From contig NZ_CP121684.1 in the NCBI RefSeq assembly GCF_029760935.1, positions 2,790,001 to 2,854,000 on the forward strand: DNA of 64,000 nucleotides, in the 5' to 3' direction. Shown here one piece after another: positions 1 to 9,408 of the stretch. The translations under genes and the position numbers were made by a program. The stretch is from Lysinibacter sp. HNR (GTDB taxonomy: Bacteria; Actinomycetota; Actinomycetes; Actinomycetales; Microbacteriaceae). The notes under the pieces are model-generated. The model worked only from the letters and a program-made list of their open reading frames with translations. It was not told the origin of the DNA and did not search any database. Every line of letters starts with the position of its first letter. The stretch's first letter is position 1.

Positions 1-1340
1 TCGGGCAATTCGCCGTCCAGAGCGAAGCTCGCCTGGAGAGCCGCCCCCATAGCCACGTACTCCCCGGGATGCGGAACGCTCACCCGTTGCTCAAACACCT
101 GCGCCGCGATCCGCTGCACAGCGGGATTCTGGGCGGCACCTCCGATCAGGCGGATGCTGCTGGTCACAAACCCCTGCGCCGCGAGAGTGCTGAGACCCGC
201 GGCAAGACCCGCGAGCATCCCCTCGATTGCGGCTCGTGCCAGGTTGTTTCGCGTGCTAGACCGCAGGGTCATCCCAAAAAGTGTTGCCGTGGCGTTGGGG
301 AGATTGGGGGTTCGTTCACCCTCAAAATACGGCTGAAGAACCAGACCCTCGGAGCCCGCCGGGGCGGCAAGAGCCAGCTCGGCAAATTGATCATGATCAA
401 CGCCGAGAAGACCCGAGATAGAGTCCAAAACGCGCGCAGCGTTCAGGGTGGCAACCAGCGGAAGATAGCGACCTGAAGCATCGGCAAATCCGGTAACGGC
501 CCCCGAAACGTCAAGGGTATGCCGCTCTGTTACGGCAAAAACCGTGCCGCTCGTGCCGATCGAAATCACGGTCTCGTTCGGGGCAAGCCGCAACCCGAGC
601 GCCGCAGCCGCGTTGTCACCCGCGCCGCAAGCAACCCGTATGTCGTCACGCCGGGCAACACCGCTGTTCACCGTTCCCGCCACCTCGGAAGGACCCAAAA
701 CGACGGGTAAAATAATGTCTTTGCCCAGGGCGCGCACCAGCAAATCCCGGTCATACTCACCCAGATTCGGGTCCCAGTAGCCCGTGCCACTCGCATCGGA
801 CCTATCGGTTGCAAGCCTCTCAAGCTGAGACCCCAGAGGCATATCGGGGCCATACCCGCGCAGCCGCCAGCTGAGCCAGTCGTGAGGCAGGGCCACCGCG
901 GCAACCCGCGCGGCGTTTTCTGGTTCATGGTCCCTCAGCCAACGAAGTTTCGACACTGTAAAAGAGGCCACCGGCAGGCTACCGCTCCGCCGCACGTACT
1001 CCTCAGCCCCTACCTCCCCAACCAGCGCCTCGGCGGCAGCAGCGGAGCGGGTATCGTTCCAGAGAAGCGCCGGGCGGATGACCCTGCCCTCCGCGTCAAG
1101 CGCGATCATGCCGTGCTGCTGAGCCGCAATAGAAATGGCGGCAACATCCTCAAGACCACCGGCCCGCTCAATCGCCAGTTCCAAGGCTGTCCACCACTCG
1201 TGCGGATCAACCTCCGTACCCTGCGGATGATTCGCCCGCCCGGAGCGGATGACCTCCCCCGTTTGAGAATCGCAAATAACAACTTTGCAATTTTGAGTGG
1301 AGGAATCGACCCCGGCAACCAGGCTGCGTTGTGTGCTCAT
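1..1340 (-). CDS. xylB: xylulokinase, 5' part (gene runs off the left edge)
   Basis: Reverse-strand frame open from ATG at 1338-1340 to the window edge (446 residues, C-terminus missing). The product starts MSTQRSLVAGVDSSTQNCKV, the phosphate-1 motif of FGGY sugar kinases. It continues with the AISIAAQQHGM segment and a region reading VACGAGDNAAAALG, both typical of bacterial xylulokinases, and later has IRLIGGAAQNPAVQR, the adenosine-binding GG motif. By family it phosphorylates D-xylulose to xylulose 5-phosphate in the cytoplasm, feeding the pentose phosphate pathway. No isomerase is visible in the window; the sugar importer at 10-13 kb and the oxidoreductase at the right edge suggest a wider sugar repertoire. 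Another FGGY kinase specificity is possible. Confidence 0.88.
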   Translation of the reverse strand, partial: MSTQRSLVAGVDSSTQNCKVVICDSQTGEVIRSGRANHPQGTEVDPHEWWTALELAIERAGGLEDVAAISIAAQQHGMIALDAEGRVIRPALLWNDTRSAAAAEALVGEVGAEEYVRRSGSLPVASFTVSKLRWLRDHEPENAARVAAVALPHDWLSWRLRGYGPDMPLGSQLERLATDRSDASGTGYWDPNLGEYDRDLLVRALGKDIILPVVLGPSEVAGTVNSGVARRDDIRVACGAGDNAAAALGLRLAPNETVISIGTSGTVFAVTERHTLDVSGAVTGFADASGRYLPLVATLNAARVLDSISGLLGVDHDQFAELALAAPAGSEGLVLQPYFEGERTPNLPNATATLFGMTLRSSTRNNLARAAIEGMLAGLAAGLSTLAAQGFVTSSIRLIGGAAQNPAVQRIAAQVFEQRVSVPHPGEYVAMGAALQASFALDGELP

Positions 1341-1531
1341 AATACTATTGTGGCGGATCGATTCGCACGAGCGGAATTCAAAGACAGGAAACCGAGCACG
1401 ATCACAAAAGCGGAGTCACGCCGCGAGGGAGGGAACGACAGCGGTAAGGGCTGCATACTCATCGCAAGACCCCAGCCGTTCACCGAGAAAGGCAATCACT
1501 GCCAGAGCCGCGGGCACGGCCCGTGCGGCGG

Positions 1532-3832
1532 CTACGAGAAGCGCTCCGGAGCAAGATCTAACCGGCGAAGCAGCTGAGCGTTCAGGGCAACAACGATTGT
1601 GGATGCCGACATAAGCAAAGCCCCCACCGCCATCGGAAGTATAAACCCGATGGGTGCCAGCACACCCGCGGCCAACGGAACCGAGAGCAGGTTATAGCCC
1701 GCCGCCCACCACAGGTTTTGCTTCATCTTGCGATAGCTTGCCAGCGACAGCTCGATGACCGAAAGAACCGAGCGCGGATCGTCACTCGCCAGGATCACCC
1801 CGGCCGACGCTATTGCCACGTCGGTTCCTGCGCCTATAGCGATACCCACATCCGCCTGAGCAAGAGCGGGGGCATCGTTCACGCCATCGCCCACCATCGC
1901 CACGCGACGGCCCTCACCCTGCAGAGAACGAACCTTCGCCGCCTTGTACTCCGGGCGCACCCCCGCAAAAACTCGCGTAATTCCTAGTTGAGCGGCCACC
2001 GATTGGGCCACCGCCTCCGCGTCACCCGTGATCATAACAACCTCGATGCCCCGAGCCTGCAGAGCGGTTACCGCGCGCCGCGATTCCTCGCGTATCTCAT
2101 CCTCCAGCCTCAGGGCCCCGGCCACTACCCCATCAACAAGAACGTGCAGGACAATCGCACCGGCCTCAGCCCACTGTCGTGTCTGCGGCAGGGCCTCTAC
2201 CCCGTGTTCCGCCAGGAGGGCGGGGCCTCCAACACTCACCTCGTGGCCCCCCACACGGGCGGTAACACCCACGGCGGGAGAGGAACGGAAATCGCTCACC
2301 GGATCCACCAGGGCGGCATCCTTCCATTTCGGAAGCGAAGCCTCCCGCACGATTGCCCCCGCCAGAGGATGTTCGCTATCGCCCTCCGTCGCGCCCGCCA
2401 ATTGAATTACCCGGGCCTCCGAGAAGGGCTGCACCGCGGCAATCGAAGAGACCGTGGGGGTTCCTTTGGTGAGAGTTCCCGTCTTATCAAAGAGGACAGC
2501 ATCAACCGAGCGCATACTCTCGAGGGCAAGACGGTCCTTAATGAGAACGCCAGAGCGCGCAGCCCGCTCCGTCGAAATCGACACCACCAGGGGAATCGCG
2601 AGCCCCAGAGCGTGCGGGCAGGCAATCACCAAAACGGTAATGGTGCGAATAACCGCGTTATCCGGGTCACCCACAAGCGTCCACGCGATAGCCGTGATAA
2701 TGGCCGCCCCCAGCGCAAACCAGAAAAGCCAGCCTGCGGCGGTGTCTGCCAATCGCTGGGCGCGAGACGAACTGTTTTGCGCGTCTGAAACCAGGCGCTG
2801 AATTCCCGCAAGAGCCGTGTTCTCGCCAACTGCGGTGACACGAACGCGAATGGCCGTGTTTGTTGCGACCGTTCCGGCAACAACCAGATCCCCGGGAGCG
2901 CGTGAAACGGGCCGGGATTCGCCGGTAATCATCGATTCGTCAACATCCGCAACACCCTCGATCACGATTCCATCGGCGGGTATCCGGCCACCGGGACGCA
3001 CAATCACGGTGTCGTGCAATTGTAGATCGGCGGGAGAAACCGTTTCACTACCGGTTTCTGTCACCCGCTCAGCCTCATCCGGCAGCAGGGCCGCAAGCGA
3101 ATCCAGGGCGCTGAGAGTCTGGGCAAGAGAGCGCATCTCAATCCAGTGCCCCAAAAGCATGATAACGATCAGAAGGGCAAGTTCCCACCAAAAATCAAGA
3201 CGGTGATCGAGAAGACCGAGGCTTGCCCCCAGGGACGCAAAAAACGCCACCGTGATGGCAAGAGCTATCAGCAGCATCATGCCGGGCTTTTTACCCCTGA
3301 TCTCCTGAGCCGCTCCCGTAAGGAACGGCTGCCCACCCCAGACGTACATCACCGTTCCCAGGAGCGGGGATACCCACGGTAGCCAGCTCCAATCGGGAAG
3401 GTTGTACCCCAGGAGCGATGCAAACATGGCACTAGAGGCGATGACGGGAACCGCCAGCACAAGCATCAACCAGAAGAGGCGGCGAAATTGGCCGACGTGA
3501 TCACCGTGGCCGGCATGGCCCCCGTGAGCGGAGTGATCCGCATGATCCGCATGATCCGCATGATCCGCATGATCCGCATGATCACCGTAACTGGCGTGAT
3601 TAGTGTGATCAACATGACCGTTGTGACCGGAATGTTCTACCTGACCGGCGTGATCGTTGTGATCCGCATGGTCACCGTGATCGCCGTGCCCGGAATGCCC
3701 CGCGTGATCTCGGCGAGTTTCCGACCCGGTGTGCGGCACACCGGTGTCCACGGAACTTTCAGAGGGTTCTACGTGAACACCGTGTCCCGCACTCTCGGAT
3801 TCCCTGCCTGCGGGATGTTGTTTATCTTTCAC
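1532..3832 (-). CDS. copB: CopB-type copper-transporting P-type ATPase with His-rich N-terminus
   Basis: 766 residues. The first ~115 residues are a Gly/Asp/His-rich metal-binding tail with many HxxH spacings in place of a CxxC domain. The core has the intramembrane CPH motif (C405-P406-H407), the phosphorylated aspartate in DKTGT (D449) and the hinge GDGVNDAPAL. CPH rather than CPC marks the P1B-3 (CopB) group, which by family knowledge exports copper (Cu+ or Cu2+) or silver. It lies 9 bp downstream of copZ and is divergent from csoR, so it is very likely de-repressed by copper through CsoR. The N-terminal tail is encoded by tandem 9-bp repeats. Confidence 0.93.
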   Translation of the reverse strand: MKDKQHPAGRESESAGHGVHVEPSESSVDTGVPHTGSETRRDHAGHSGHGDHGDHADHNDHAGQVEHSGHNGHVDHTNHASYGDHADHADHADHADHADHSAHGGHAGHGDHVGQFRRLFWLMLVLAVPVIASSAMFASLLGYNLPDWSWLPWVSPLLGTVMYVWGGQPFLTGAAQEIRGKKPGMMLLIALAITVAFFASLGASLGLLDHRLDFWWELALLIVIMLLGHWIEMRSLAQTLSALDSLAALLPDEAERVTETGSETVSPADLQLHDTVIVRPGGRIPADGIVIEGVADVDESMITGESRPVSRAPGDLVVAGTVATNTAIRVRVTAVGENTALAGIQRLVSDAQNSSSRAQRLADTAAGWLFWFALGAAIITAIAWTLVGDPDNAVIRTITVLVIACPHALGLAIPLVVSISTERAARSGVLIKDRLALESMRSVDAVLFDKTGTLTKGTPTVSSIAAVQPFSEARVIQLAGATEGDSEHPLAGAIVREASLPKWKDAALVDPVSDFRSSPAVGVTARVGGHEVSVGGPALLAEHGVEALPQTRQWAEAGAIVLHVLVDGVVAGALRLEDEIREESRRAVTALQARGIEVVMITGDAEAVAQSVAAQLGITRVFAGVRPEYKAAKVRSLQGEGRRVAMVGDGVNDAPALAQADVGIAIGAGTDVAIASAGVILASDDPRSVLSVIELSLASYRKMKQNLWWAAGYNLLSVPLAAGVLAPIGFILPMAVGALLMSASTIVVALNAQLLRRLDLAPERFS
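3533..3577 (-). repeat. five tandem 9-bp units encoding Asp-His-Ala in CopB
   Basis: Five uninterrupted copies of a 9-bp unit (plus strand: one gtgatccgc, then four atgatccgc). On the coding strand each adds Ala-Asp-His to the metal-binding tail. Related degenerate units flank the block to about 3710. Because the unit is a multiple of three, copy-number change would lengthen or shorten the tail without breaking the frame. Confidence 0.9.
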
Positions 3833-3841
3833 GCTAAAATC

Positions 3842-4072
3842 CTAATCTTCAAGCACATATCCCGCTTCAGCGATAGCGGCTCGCATCGCATCGGGATTAA
3901 TTTCTCTGTCGCTGGAAACACGCACGGTGGAGACGCCCTCTTTTACCAGGGTTACTTCAACACCCGTCACTCCGGGGATTTCGCTCACTTCTTCCGTGAC
4001 GCTTGCCACGCAGTGGGAGCAGGTAAGTCCCGACGCTCGGTATTCAACGGGCGGGATAACTTTGTTACTCAT
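3842..4072 (-). CDS. copZ: CopZ-like copper chaperone (heavy-metal-associated domain)
   Basis: 76-residue single HMA domain. The metal loop is GLTCSHCV, with ligands C18 and C21, followed by the usual EVSEIPGVTGVEV strand-turn and a closing AIAEAGY helix. By family it binds Cu(I) in the cytoplasm and hands it to the ATPase and the CsoR sensor. The start ATG at 4072 has GGAG about 6 nt upstream. It is the first gene of a two-gene unit with copB; the 9-bp gap implies co-transcription. Since the ATPase has a His-rich tail and no HMA domain, this separate protein may supply the chaperone function. Confidence 0.92.
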   Translation of the reverse strand: MSNKVIPPVEYRASGLTCSHCVASVTEEVSEIPGVTGVEVTLVKEGVSTVRVSSDREINPDAMRAAIAEAGYVLED

Positions 4073-4130
4073 CGGTTCTCCGTTCGGTGATGGACATCAG
4101 TGGTAAAAGTTTAAAACCTCCTGTTAGAAG

Positions 4131-4150
4131 ATACCCCATGGGGGTATAAT
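4131..4150. promoter_or_regulatory. CsoR-type operator overlapping the csoR -10 box
   Basis: ATACCCC-ATG-GGGGTAT at 4131-4147 is a perfect inverted repeat of the C4/G4 form recognised by copper-type CsoR repressors. It overlaps TATAAT (4145-4150), a consensus -10 reading into csoR. A plausible opposite -10 (TATCTT, 4128-4133 reversed) faces copZ. One operator therefore probably controls both directions. The -35 boxes are weak by eye. Confidence 0.82.
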
Positions 4151-4183
4151 TTGTCGAGACTCACATGAAAATAAGGAATGCTT

Positions 4184-4531
4184 ATGAACATGCAGCAACA
4201 CAACGAAACCCAGCAACGCAATGACACCCAGCAACAGAGCAGCGCCCATGACCACGGCTACATCTCCAACAAGGACGACTACCTTAAACGCCTGCGCCGT
4301 ATCGAAGGGCAGGCCCGAGGGCTACAGGGCATGGTCGAGGAGGAAAAATACTGCATCGATATTCTTACCCAAATATCCGCAGTTAACAGTGCCCTCAAGT
4401 CGGTGGCGCTCGGATTGCTCAGCGAACACCTGAGCCACTGTGTGCTTGCCGCGGCACAGAACGAAGGCGAAGGCGCCGAGGCCAAACTCAAAGAGGCCTC
4501 CGACGCAATTGCGCGCTTTGTCAAGTCATAG
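4184..4531 (+). CDS. csoR: CsoR family copper-sensing repressor
   Basis: 115 residues, all-helical DUF156 fold. Copper ligands are in the diagnostic spacing Cys-x24-His-x3-Cys (YCIDIL ... SEHLSHC), matching C36/H61/C65 of the Mycobacterium tuberculosis protein. Copper binding releases CsoR from the operator just upstream. The Gln/His-rich N-terminal ~25 residues are an extension. The start is chosen as the second ATG (4184), because AAGGA at 4173-4177 abuts the first ATG (4178) and is correctly spaced only for the second. It is divergent from copZ-copB and convergent with pdxT. Confidence 0.93.
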   Translation: MNMQQHNETQQRNDTQQQSSAHDHGYISNKDDYLKRLRRIEGQARGLQGMVEEEKYCIDILTQISAVNSALKSVALGLLSEHLSHCVLAAAQNEGEGAEAKLKEASDAIARFVKS

Positions 4532-4549
4532 GGGTAACAAACTCAGGGG

Positions 4550-5158
4550 TCATGCCACCGCGCGAAAGCGCTCCACTTTTTTCAAGAAGTACTCATGAAA
4601 CCGGGTGTCCCCCGTGATCTCCGGGTGAAACGACGTGCCCAGCACGCCACCCTGCTCAACTGCCACCACCCGCCCGTCATCAAGAGCGGCCAGGGGGCGC
4701 ACTTCGGGACCGAGCCGCTCAACAACGGGAGCGCGGATAAAAACCGCACGCAGCGGCTCATCACCCAGCTCAGGGACATCAAGATCGGCCTCAAAAGACG
4801 AGGTCTGAGACCCAAAAGCGTTGCGTCGCACCTCAATATCAAGTGCGCGGAGGCTCTGCTGCCCGGCGTTACCATCGAGGATAGTTGTGGCCAGCATAAT
4901 GAGCCCCGCGCACGTTCCGTAGACGGGCAGTCCGCGAGCAATCGCCTCCCTCAGAGGCTGATCTAGTCCAAAGAGGCGAGAGAGCTTATCCATCACGCTC
5001 GACTCGCCACCGGGGATAATCAGCCCGTCGACAGCATCGAGCTCCTCCGGGCGACGCACACTACGGGCATCCGCGCCCAGGGCCGTGAGCACCTCAAGAT
5101 GCTCACGGAAGTCCCCCTGGAGCGCAAGAACACCAACGGAATAGCGGCTACCAGCCAC
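4550..5158 (-). CDS. pdxT: glutaminase subunit of pyridoxal 5'-phosphate synthase
   Basis: Class I glutamine amidotransferase that makes ammonia from glutamine and passes it to PdxS. Visible motifs are [13 protein letters not shown] at the N-terminus, GGESSVM, the nucleophile in YGTCAGL and the catalytic His-Glu in SFHPEIT. The GTG at 5156-5158 gives 202 residues, the usual length. It overlaps the pdxS stop by 11 bp, implying translational coupling; no clear ribosome-binding site is seen. A longer frame opens upstream inside pdxS but adds residues unlike the family. Confidence 0.92.
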   Translation of the reverse strand: MAGSRYSVGVLALQGDFREHLEVLTALGADARSVRRPEELDAVDGLIIPGGESSVMDKLSRLFGLDQPLREAIARGLPVYGTCAGLIMLATTILDGNAGQQSLRALDIEVRRNAFGSQTSSFEADLDVPELGDEPLRAVFIRAPVVERLGPEVRPLAALDDGRVVAVEQGGVLGTSFHPEITGDTRFHEYFLKKVERFRAVA

Positions 5159-6050
5159 GTTCGGCGAGGCGGTGTGGCGCGGGTACATCCGCAACGTTGA
5201 TTCCCACCATTGCCTCACCCAATCCCCGTGACACCTCGGCAATAACGGCGGGGTCATCGAAGTAGGTGGTGGCTTTCACCACGGCGGCGGCTCGTTTGGC
5301 GGGGTTGCCCGACTTAAAAATCCCGGAACCAACAAACACCCCGTCGGCTCCCAGCTGCATCATCATAGCGGCATCGGCAGGAGTGGCAACACCCCCGGCG
5401 GTGAAGAGCACAACGGGAAGCTTGCCGGTGGCGGCAACCTCGGCAACCAGATCATACGGGGCCTGAAGTTCTTTAGCCGCAACATACAGCTCGTCTTTGC
5501 TCAGCGCGGAGAGCGCCGCAACCTCGCTCCTGATCTTGCGAATATGCTTGGTTGCCTCCGAAACGTCTCCGGTGCCGGCCTCACCCTTGGAACGGATCAT
5601 CGCAGCACCCTCGTTAATGCGCCTCAGCGCCTCCCCCAGGTTGGTTGCGCCGCAGACAAAAGGAACCGTGAACTTCCACTTATCGATGTGGTTCACGTAG
5701 TCCGCGGGGCTCAGAACCTCGGACTCGTCAATGTAGTCGACCTTCAGCGCCTCAAGAACCTGCGCCTCAACAAAGTGCCCGATGCGGGCCTTTGCCATCA
5801 CGGGAATATTGACAGCCTCGATGATCTGATCGATCAGGTCGGGGTCGCTCATACGGGCAACGCCACCCTGCGAGCGGATGTCTGCGGGTACCCGCTCAAG
5901 CGCCATCACCGCAACAGCTCCGGCATCCTCCGCGATGCGGGCCTGTTCGGCGGTGACAACGTCCATGATGACGCCGCCCTTCATCATTTCTGCGAGGCCT
6001 CGCTTCACGCGATTGGAGCCGAACTCTTCAGTGATGTTTTTCTCAGTCAT
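5148..6050 (-). CDS. pdxS: synthase subunit of pyridoxal 5'-phosphate synthase
   Basis: 300 residues, full length. It builds pyridoxal 5'-phosphate directly from ribose 5-phosphate, glyceraldehyde 3-phosphate and ammonia in a dodecamer capped by PdxT. Recognised from [38 protein letters not shown], the conserved lysine in [21 protein letters not shown] and the C-terminal [14 protein letters not shown]. It leads the pdxS-pdxT pair. Upstream lies the intergenic region shared with the haem-binding protein gene. Confidence 0.96.
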   Translation of the reverse strand: MTEKNITEEFGSNRVKRGLAEMMKGGVIMDVVTAEQARIAEDAGAVAVMALERVPADIRSQGGVARMSDPDLIDQIIEAVNIPVMAKARIGHFVEAQVLEALKVDYIDESEVLSPADYVNHIDKWKFTVPFVCGATNLGEALRRINEGAAMIRSKGEAGTGDVSEATKHIRKIRSEVAALSALSKDELYVAAKELQAPYDLVAEVAATGKLPVVLFTAGGVATPADAAMMMQLGADGVFVGSGIFKSGNPAKRAAAVVKATTYFDDPAVIAEVSRGLGEAMVGINVADVPAPHRLAERGW

Positions 6051-6169
6051 ACCTCGATTCTATTGCGTATTCGGTGTGGAAAATCCACAAACAACTAGAA
6101 ATCCGCCCGTCTCTCGGTACAAAAAATAGATTAATTTCTCTATTGGTTTCACAAAGTCCTCGCTATAGT

Positions 6170-6188
6170 TTAGGTTAGGCTAACCATA
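6170..6188. promoter_or_regulatory. DtxR/IdeR iron box
   Basis: TTAGGTTAGGCTAACCATA matches the 19-bp DtxR consensus (TTAGGTTAGSCTAACCTAA) at 17 positions. It ends 13 bp before the start codon of the HtaA-type gene, where bound repressor would block the promoter or early transcription. Fe2+-loaded DtxR/IdeR should repress the gene in iron-replete cells. Confidence 0.88.
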
Positions 6189-6201
6189 TTAAGGAGTTCT
6201 A

Positions 6202-9200
6202 ATGTACCTCTTCCCCCCGACATCCGCAGCGCACTCCCCCAGAAAAACTCGCACCGTCCGCACGGCACTCGCCACAGTTGCGACCATTGCCCTCCTCCTT
6301 CCCCAAACCCCCGCACACGCCACAACCGGCAACCAGGATGTTAGCGGAGGCAGCGTTGCCTGGAAAATGAAAGACAGCTGGTACGACTACATCCTGGCGG
6401 GAAACAACACAATCACCCCGAAACCCGCACCCGACGGCAGATCTCAATTTGACCCCGTTGTCGGCACGGTTGATCGGTCATCCCGGAGCGCTAACCTCAC
6501 CGCGGAGGGTTCGGTGCGATACCAGCGATGGTTTGGAAACCCCACGGGAGAAGCCACCATTGACGTGACCCTCTCCGCGCTACGTATCAGCTACGCAAAC
6601 GGCTCGGGCACCATTACCGTCGACGCGACGGGAAACGCCGGAACCGTTCCGCAAGGGTCCCAGGCAGATATCCGACTGGTCAACCTCACCTCAGCCCGCT
6701 TCGACACAGCTCCAAACGGTGACACAACAATCACGTTTGAGGGAATTTTCCCCGCGGGCGTGGGAACTCGCATAACCGGATTCACCCTCTACGAGGGCCA
6801 GGCCATGTCACCACTCACGGTGTCTCTCCCGGGGCTTGTCAGCGGCACACCCACCGCCACGGCTCTTGCACTCACCTCCGAGCCCGCCAGCGAGGCGATC
6901 GAGGGAGAGGAGGTTTCGCTTCGGGCCGTCGTCACGCCCCACGCCGCCGGGACGGTTGCGTTTGCAGACGGTTCCACCGACCTGGGCAGGGCATCCGTTA
7001 TCGACGGCACGGCCGCTCTGCGCACATCAGCCCTCGCGGTCGGCAGCCGCTCCCTGACGGCCACCTTCGAACCGGAGAATAGCGGGGCCTACCGATCGGC
7101 AACGGCACGCCATGCCGGTTTTACCGTGAATCCGAGCGAACAAAACCGAATCGACTCCCAGATCACCGTTGCCCTCGGCACAACAGCACCCGTACTCCTC
7201 GGCAGCGAGGTTTCCCTCACTGCGCGGGTTCAACCCGGTGACACCCCCGGAAACGTTACCTTCTTCACAACACCGGAGAGCACCGGGGTGCGGCAGGAGC
7301 TTACAACGGCTCCGGTGAATTCGGGCACGGCATCAACCACGGTTTCCACACTCCCCGCGGGCGGAAACACGATCACGGCGGAGTTCCAACCCACCAACAC
7401 CAGCTTCACCCGCGGGTCGCAGAGTGATCAATCCGCGCGGATCGGGATAGTGGATCTCACGGCAGGAGACATCCCCACACCTGGAGCGGACGCGCTTCCC
7501 ATTACCGGTGCAAGCGCCTCCTGGGCCTTCTCCAAGTACTTCGCCAACCGAAACATTCCATGGCAGATTGTCGAGGCTCCCCTCAGCGTGACCGCGGGAA
7601 CCTGGAACCTGAGCGAGGGAGCGGGCCTCTCCGATGGCAACGTCGCCCAGATTCGCTTCCCTGGATCGATACTGAGCAATGTCTGGGGTTACACAACCCG
7701 CTACAGCAACCCCGAACTCACCGTTACAGCGAGGGGAACGGGATTCTGGACGGCCGAAATTGCAACCTACTGCTCAGCCGGGACCGGACCGGTGTTCTGC
7801 GCCATTACTCCCCCCGAAGACATTCCCGTCACCGAACGGGTCGTCCTGGCAACGTTTGATTCCGCGCAAGGCCTCACCGGCCCGGGGACACACAACGCGG
7901 CACGAGCAATACTCGCCTACGAGGGGGTCACCGGCCTGGGAACCTGGGCCCGCGAACAGGACGCAGGTTTCCACAACCAATTCCTCTGGCGCATACCGGC
8001 CCTCGAGCGAGGCTACTACCAGGCCTCCGGCTCGGCAGCCGACGCGGAAAAACGTCCGGAGCCGGTTCACTTCGATTTCGAGTGGAGAGAAAAAACGGCA
8101 ACCACACTGACCCTCGCCGCACCCGGTGACGAACCCCTGCTCGGCACCGATCCCGTGCGCCTCACCGCCTCCGTAAAACCCGCACACAGCGCGGGCAGCG
8201 TGGAGTTCTACACCACCAGCGAGGCAACCGGAGTTGAAACTAGCCTGGGCACCGCCCCGGTTAACGAGGGCTCGGCCGTGCTCAACACCACCGCTCTTGT
8301 GGCTGGCGGACACAAAATAAAAGCCGTATTTACTCCCACAGACCAGACAACAACGCTCGGAGCCACAACCGAAAGGTCACAGTACCTGGGCATCGTTGAC
8401 ATCACCCAACCAGACCCTCGCGTGCTGGGAAGCGACGCCAGGGCGATCAGTGGAGTCAGCGCCCGCTGGGACTGGTCCGAGTACAGCGTATGGAACCCGG
8501 CCTGGCAAAAATCGGCCAGCGACTCCATCTCCGTGCAGGGAGAAACCTATGCGTTGAGTAACGGACACGGCACGGCAGACGACCACACGGCGATCATCAC
8601 GTTTCCCGGAACCATGAGGATGTCCTCCTACGCGTCGTACCTCAACCCGCCCTTCGGCTCGTGGATCGAGGTTTTCAATCCCACCCTCACGCTCAACCGT
8701 GACGGATCGGGAACGTGGACGGGAACCGTGCGCAGCTCCGAAACGACCGGGTGGACCCGCGCGAGTGCCGGAGGGGGTCGGGGCGAGAACACCGGAGGGG
8801 GTCGTTCCGAAAGCAACAGCGGGGTTCGCGCCGAGAGTGCCGGAGGGGGTCGCGCCGAGAGCACCGGCAGAATCCGCACCTCCGCGCAGGAAACCCGGGT
8901 GACCCTCCTGACTTTTAGCGCCGCAACCGGACTGCCCGCAAACGGGGAGACCGGGACCGTAGAGATTCCCTTCGATTTTGCCGGAACCGTGGCTCCCGGA
9001 ACCTGGCAGGAGGGTTTTTCCGATGCGTGGCACAGCAGCTTTATCGCGACCCTGCCCGCTGGAATTCGCCCGTTCTATTTTAATAGCGGACTCAACATCG
9101 ACGGTCGAAAGGCGCCCCTACCCCTGACGCTCAACCTGACGTGGCCCGCGTCTTCAATCACGGTAGGACCCGGTATTCCCGCCCCGGGCACCCCGGGCAC

Positions 9201-9408
9201 CAGGTCTCCCCAAGACTCGGAGAGACCGGGCAGAGACACCGGATCGGGCAATCCAACCGATAGAATCCAGCGTGAAGGGCGCCCGGCAGCGACCCACAGC
9301 ACCGACAAACTCACCACAACGGGTTCCGACCCGGCTGGCACCCTGCTCATCGCGAGCCTGCTACTGGCCTTGATCGGGGGTTCGTTCCTCCGGCATCGGC
9401 GCGCGTAA
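6202..9408 (+). CDS. large cell-surface HtaA-type haem-binding protein with Ig-like spacers
   Basis: 1068 residues. The signal peptide is followed by an AHA-T junction near residue 39. Domains in order (approximate): HtaA 45-215, Ig-like 220-310, Ig-like 318-418, HtaA 430-630, Ig-like 636-735, HtaA 745-985, a Pro/Gly/Thr-rich stalk, then a hydrophobic segment (LLIASLLLALIGG) and basic end RHRRA. HtaA domains bind haem in corynebacterial uptake systems (HtaA, HtaC, ChtA). The tail resembles a sorting signal, but the pentapeptide before the helix (LTTTG) is not canonical LPxTG, so simple membrane anchoring is possible. AAGGAG precedes the ATG. The iron box upstream indicates iron repression. 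No haem ABC importer is adjacent. The third HtaA domain carries a Gly/Arg-rich repeat insertion. Confidence 0.85.
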   Translation: MYLFPPTSAAHSPRKTRTVRTALATVATIALLLPQTPAHATTGNQDVSGGSVAWKMKDSWYDYILAGNNTITPKPAPDGRSQFDPVVGTVDRSSRSANLTAEGSVRYQRWFGNPTGEATIDVTLSALRISYANGSGTITVDATGNAGTVPQGSQADIRLVNLTSARFDTAPNGDTTITFEGIFPAGVGTRITGFTLYEGQAMSPLTVSLPGLVSGTPTATALALTSEPASEAIEGEEVSLRAVVTPHAAGTVAFADGSTDLGRASVIDGTAALRTSALAVGSRSLTATFEPENSGAYRSATARHAGFTVNPSEQNRIDSQITVALGTTAPVLLGSEVSLTARVQPGDTPGNVTFFTTPESTGVRQELTTAPVNSGTASTTVSTLPAGGNTITAEFQPTNTSFTRGSQSDQSARIGIVDLTAGDIPTPGADALPITGASASWAFSKYFANRNIPWQIVEAPLSVTAGTWNLSEGAGLSDGNVAQIRFPGSILSNVWGYTTRYSNPELTVTARGTGFWTAEIATYCSAGTGPVFCAITPPEDIPVTERVVLATFDSAQGLTGPGTHNAARAILAYEGVTGLGTWAREQDAGFHNQFLWRIPALERGYYQASGSAADAEKRPEPVHFDFEWREKTATTLTLAAPGDEPLLGTDPVRLTASVKPAHSAGSVEFYTTSEATGVETSLGTAPVNEGSAVLNTTALVAGGHKIKAVFTPTDQTTTLGATTERSQYLGIVDITQPDPRVLGSDARAISGVSARWDWSEYSVWNPAWQKSASDSISVQGETYALSNGHGTADDHTAIITFPGTMRMSSYASYLNPPFGSWIEVFNPTLTLNRDGSGTWTGTVRSSETTGWTRASAGGGRGENTGGGRSESNSGVRAESAGGGRAESTGRIRTSAQETRVTLLTFSAATGLPANGETGTVEIPFDFAGTVAPGTWQEGFSDAWHSSFIATLPAGIRPFYFNSGLNIDGRKAPLPLTLNLTWPASSITVGPGIPAPGTPGTRSPQDSERPGRDTGSGNPTDRIQREGRPAATHSTDKLTTTGSDPAGTLLIASLLLALIGGSFLRHRRA
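8767..8862 (+). repeat. four 24-bp units encoding a Gly-Gly-Gly-Arg octapeptide repeat
   Basis: Four in-frame 8-residue units (AGGGRGEN, TGGGRSES, NSGVRAES, AGGGRAES) sit inside the third HtaA domain of the haem-binding protein. They are low-complexity, positively charged and absent from the other two HtaA copies, so they look like a recent loop expansion. Confidence 0.8.

Noticed and set aside
1341-1531. Reverse frame ending LAVIAFLGERLGSCDEYAAL before xylB
   Set aside because: It overlaps the 3' end of the copper ATPase gene, has no start with a ribosome-binding site and no family; likely chance.
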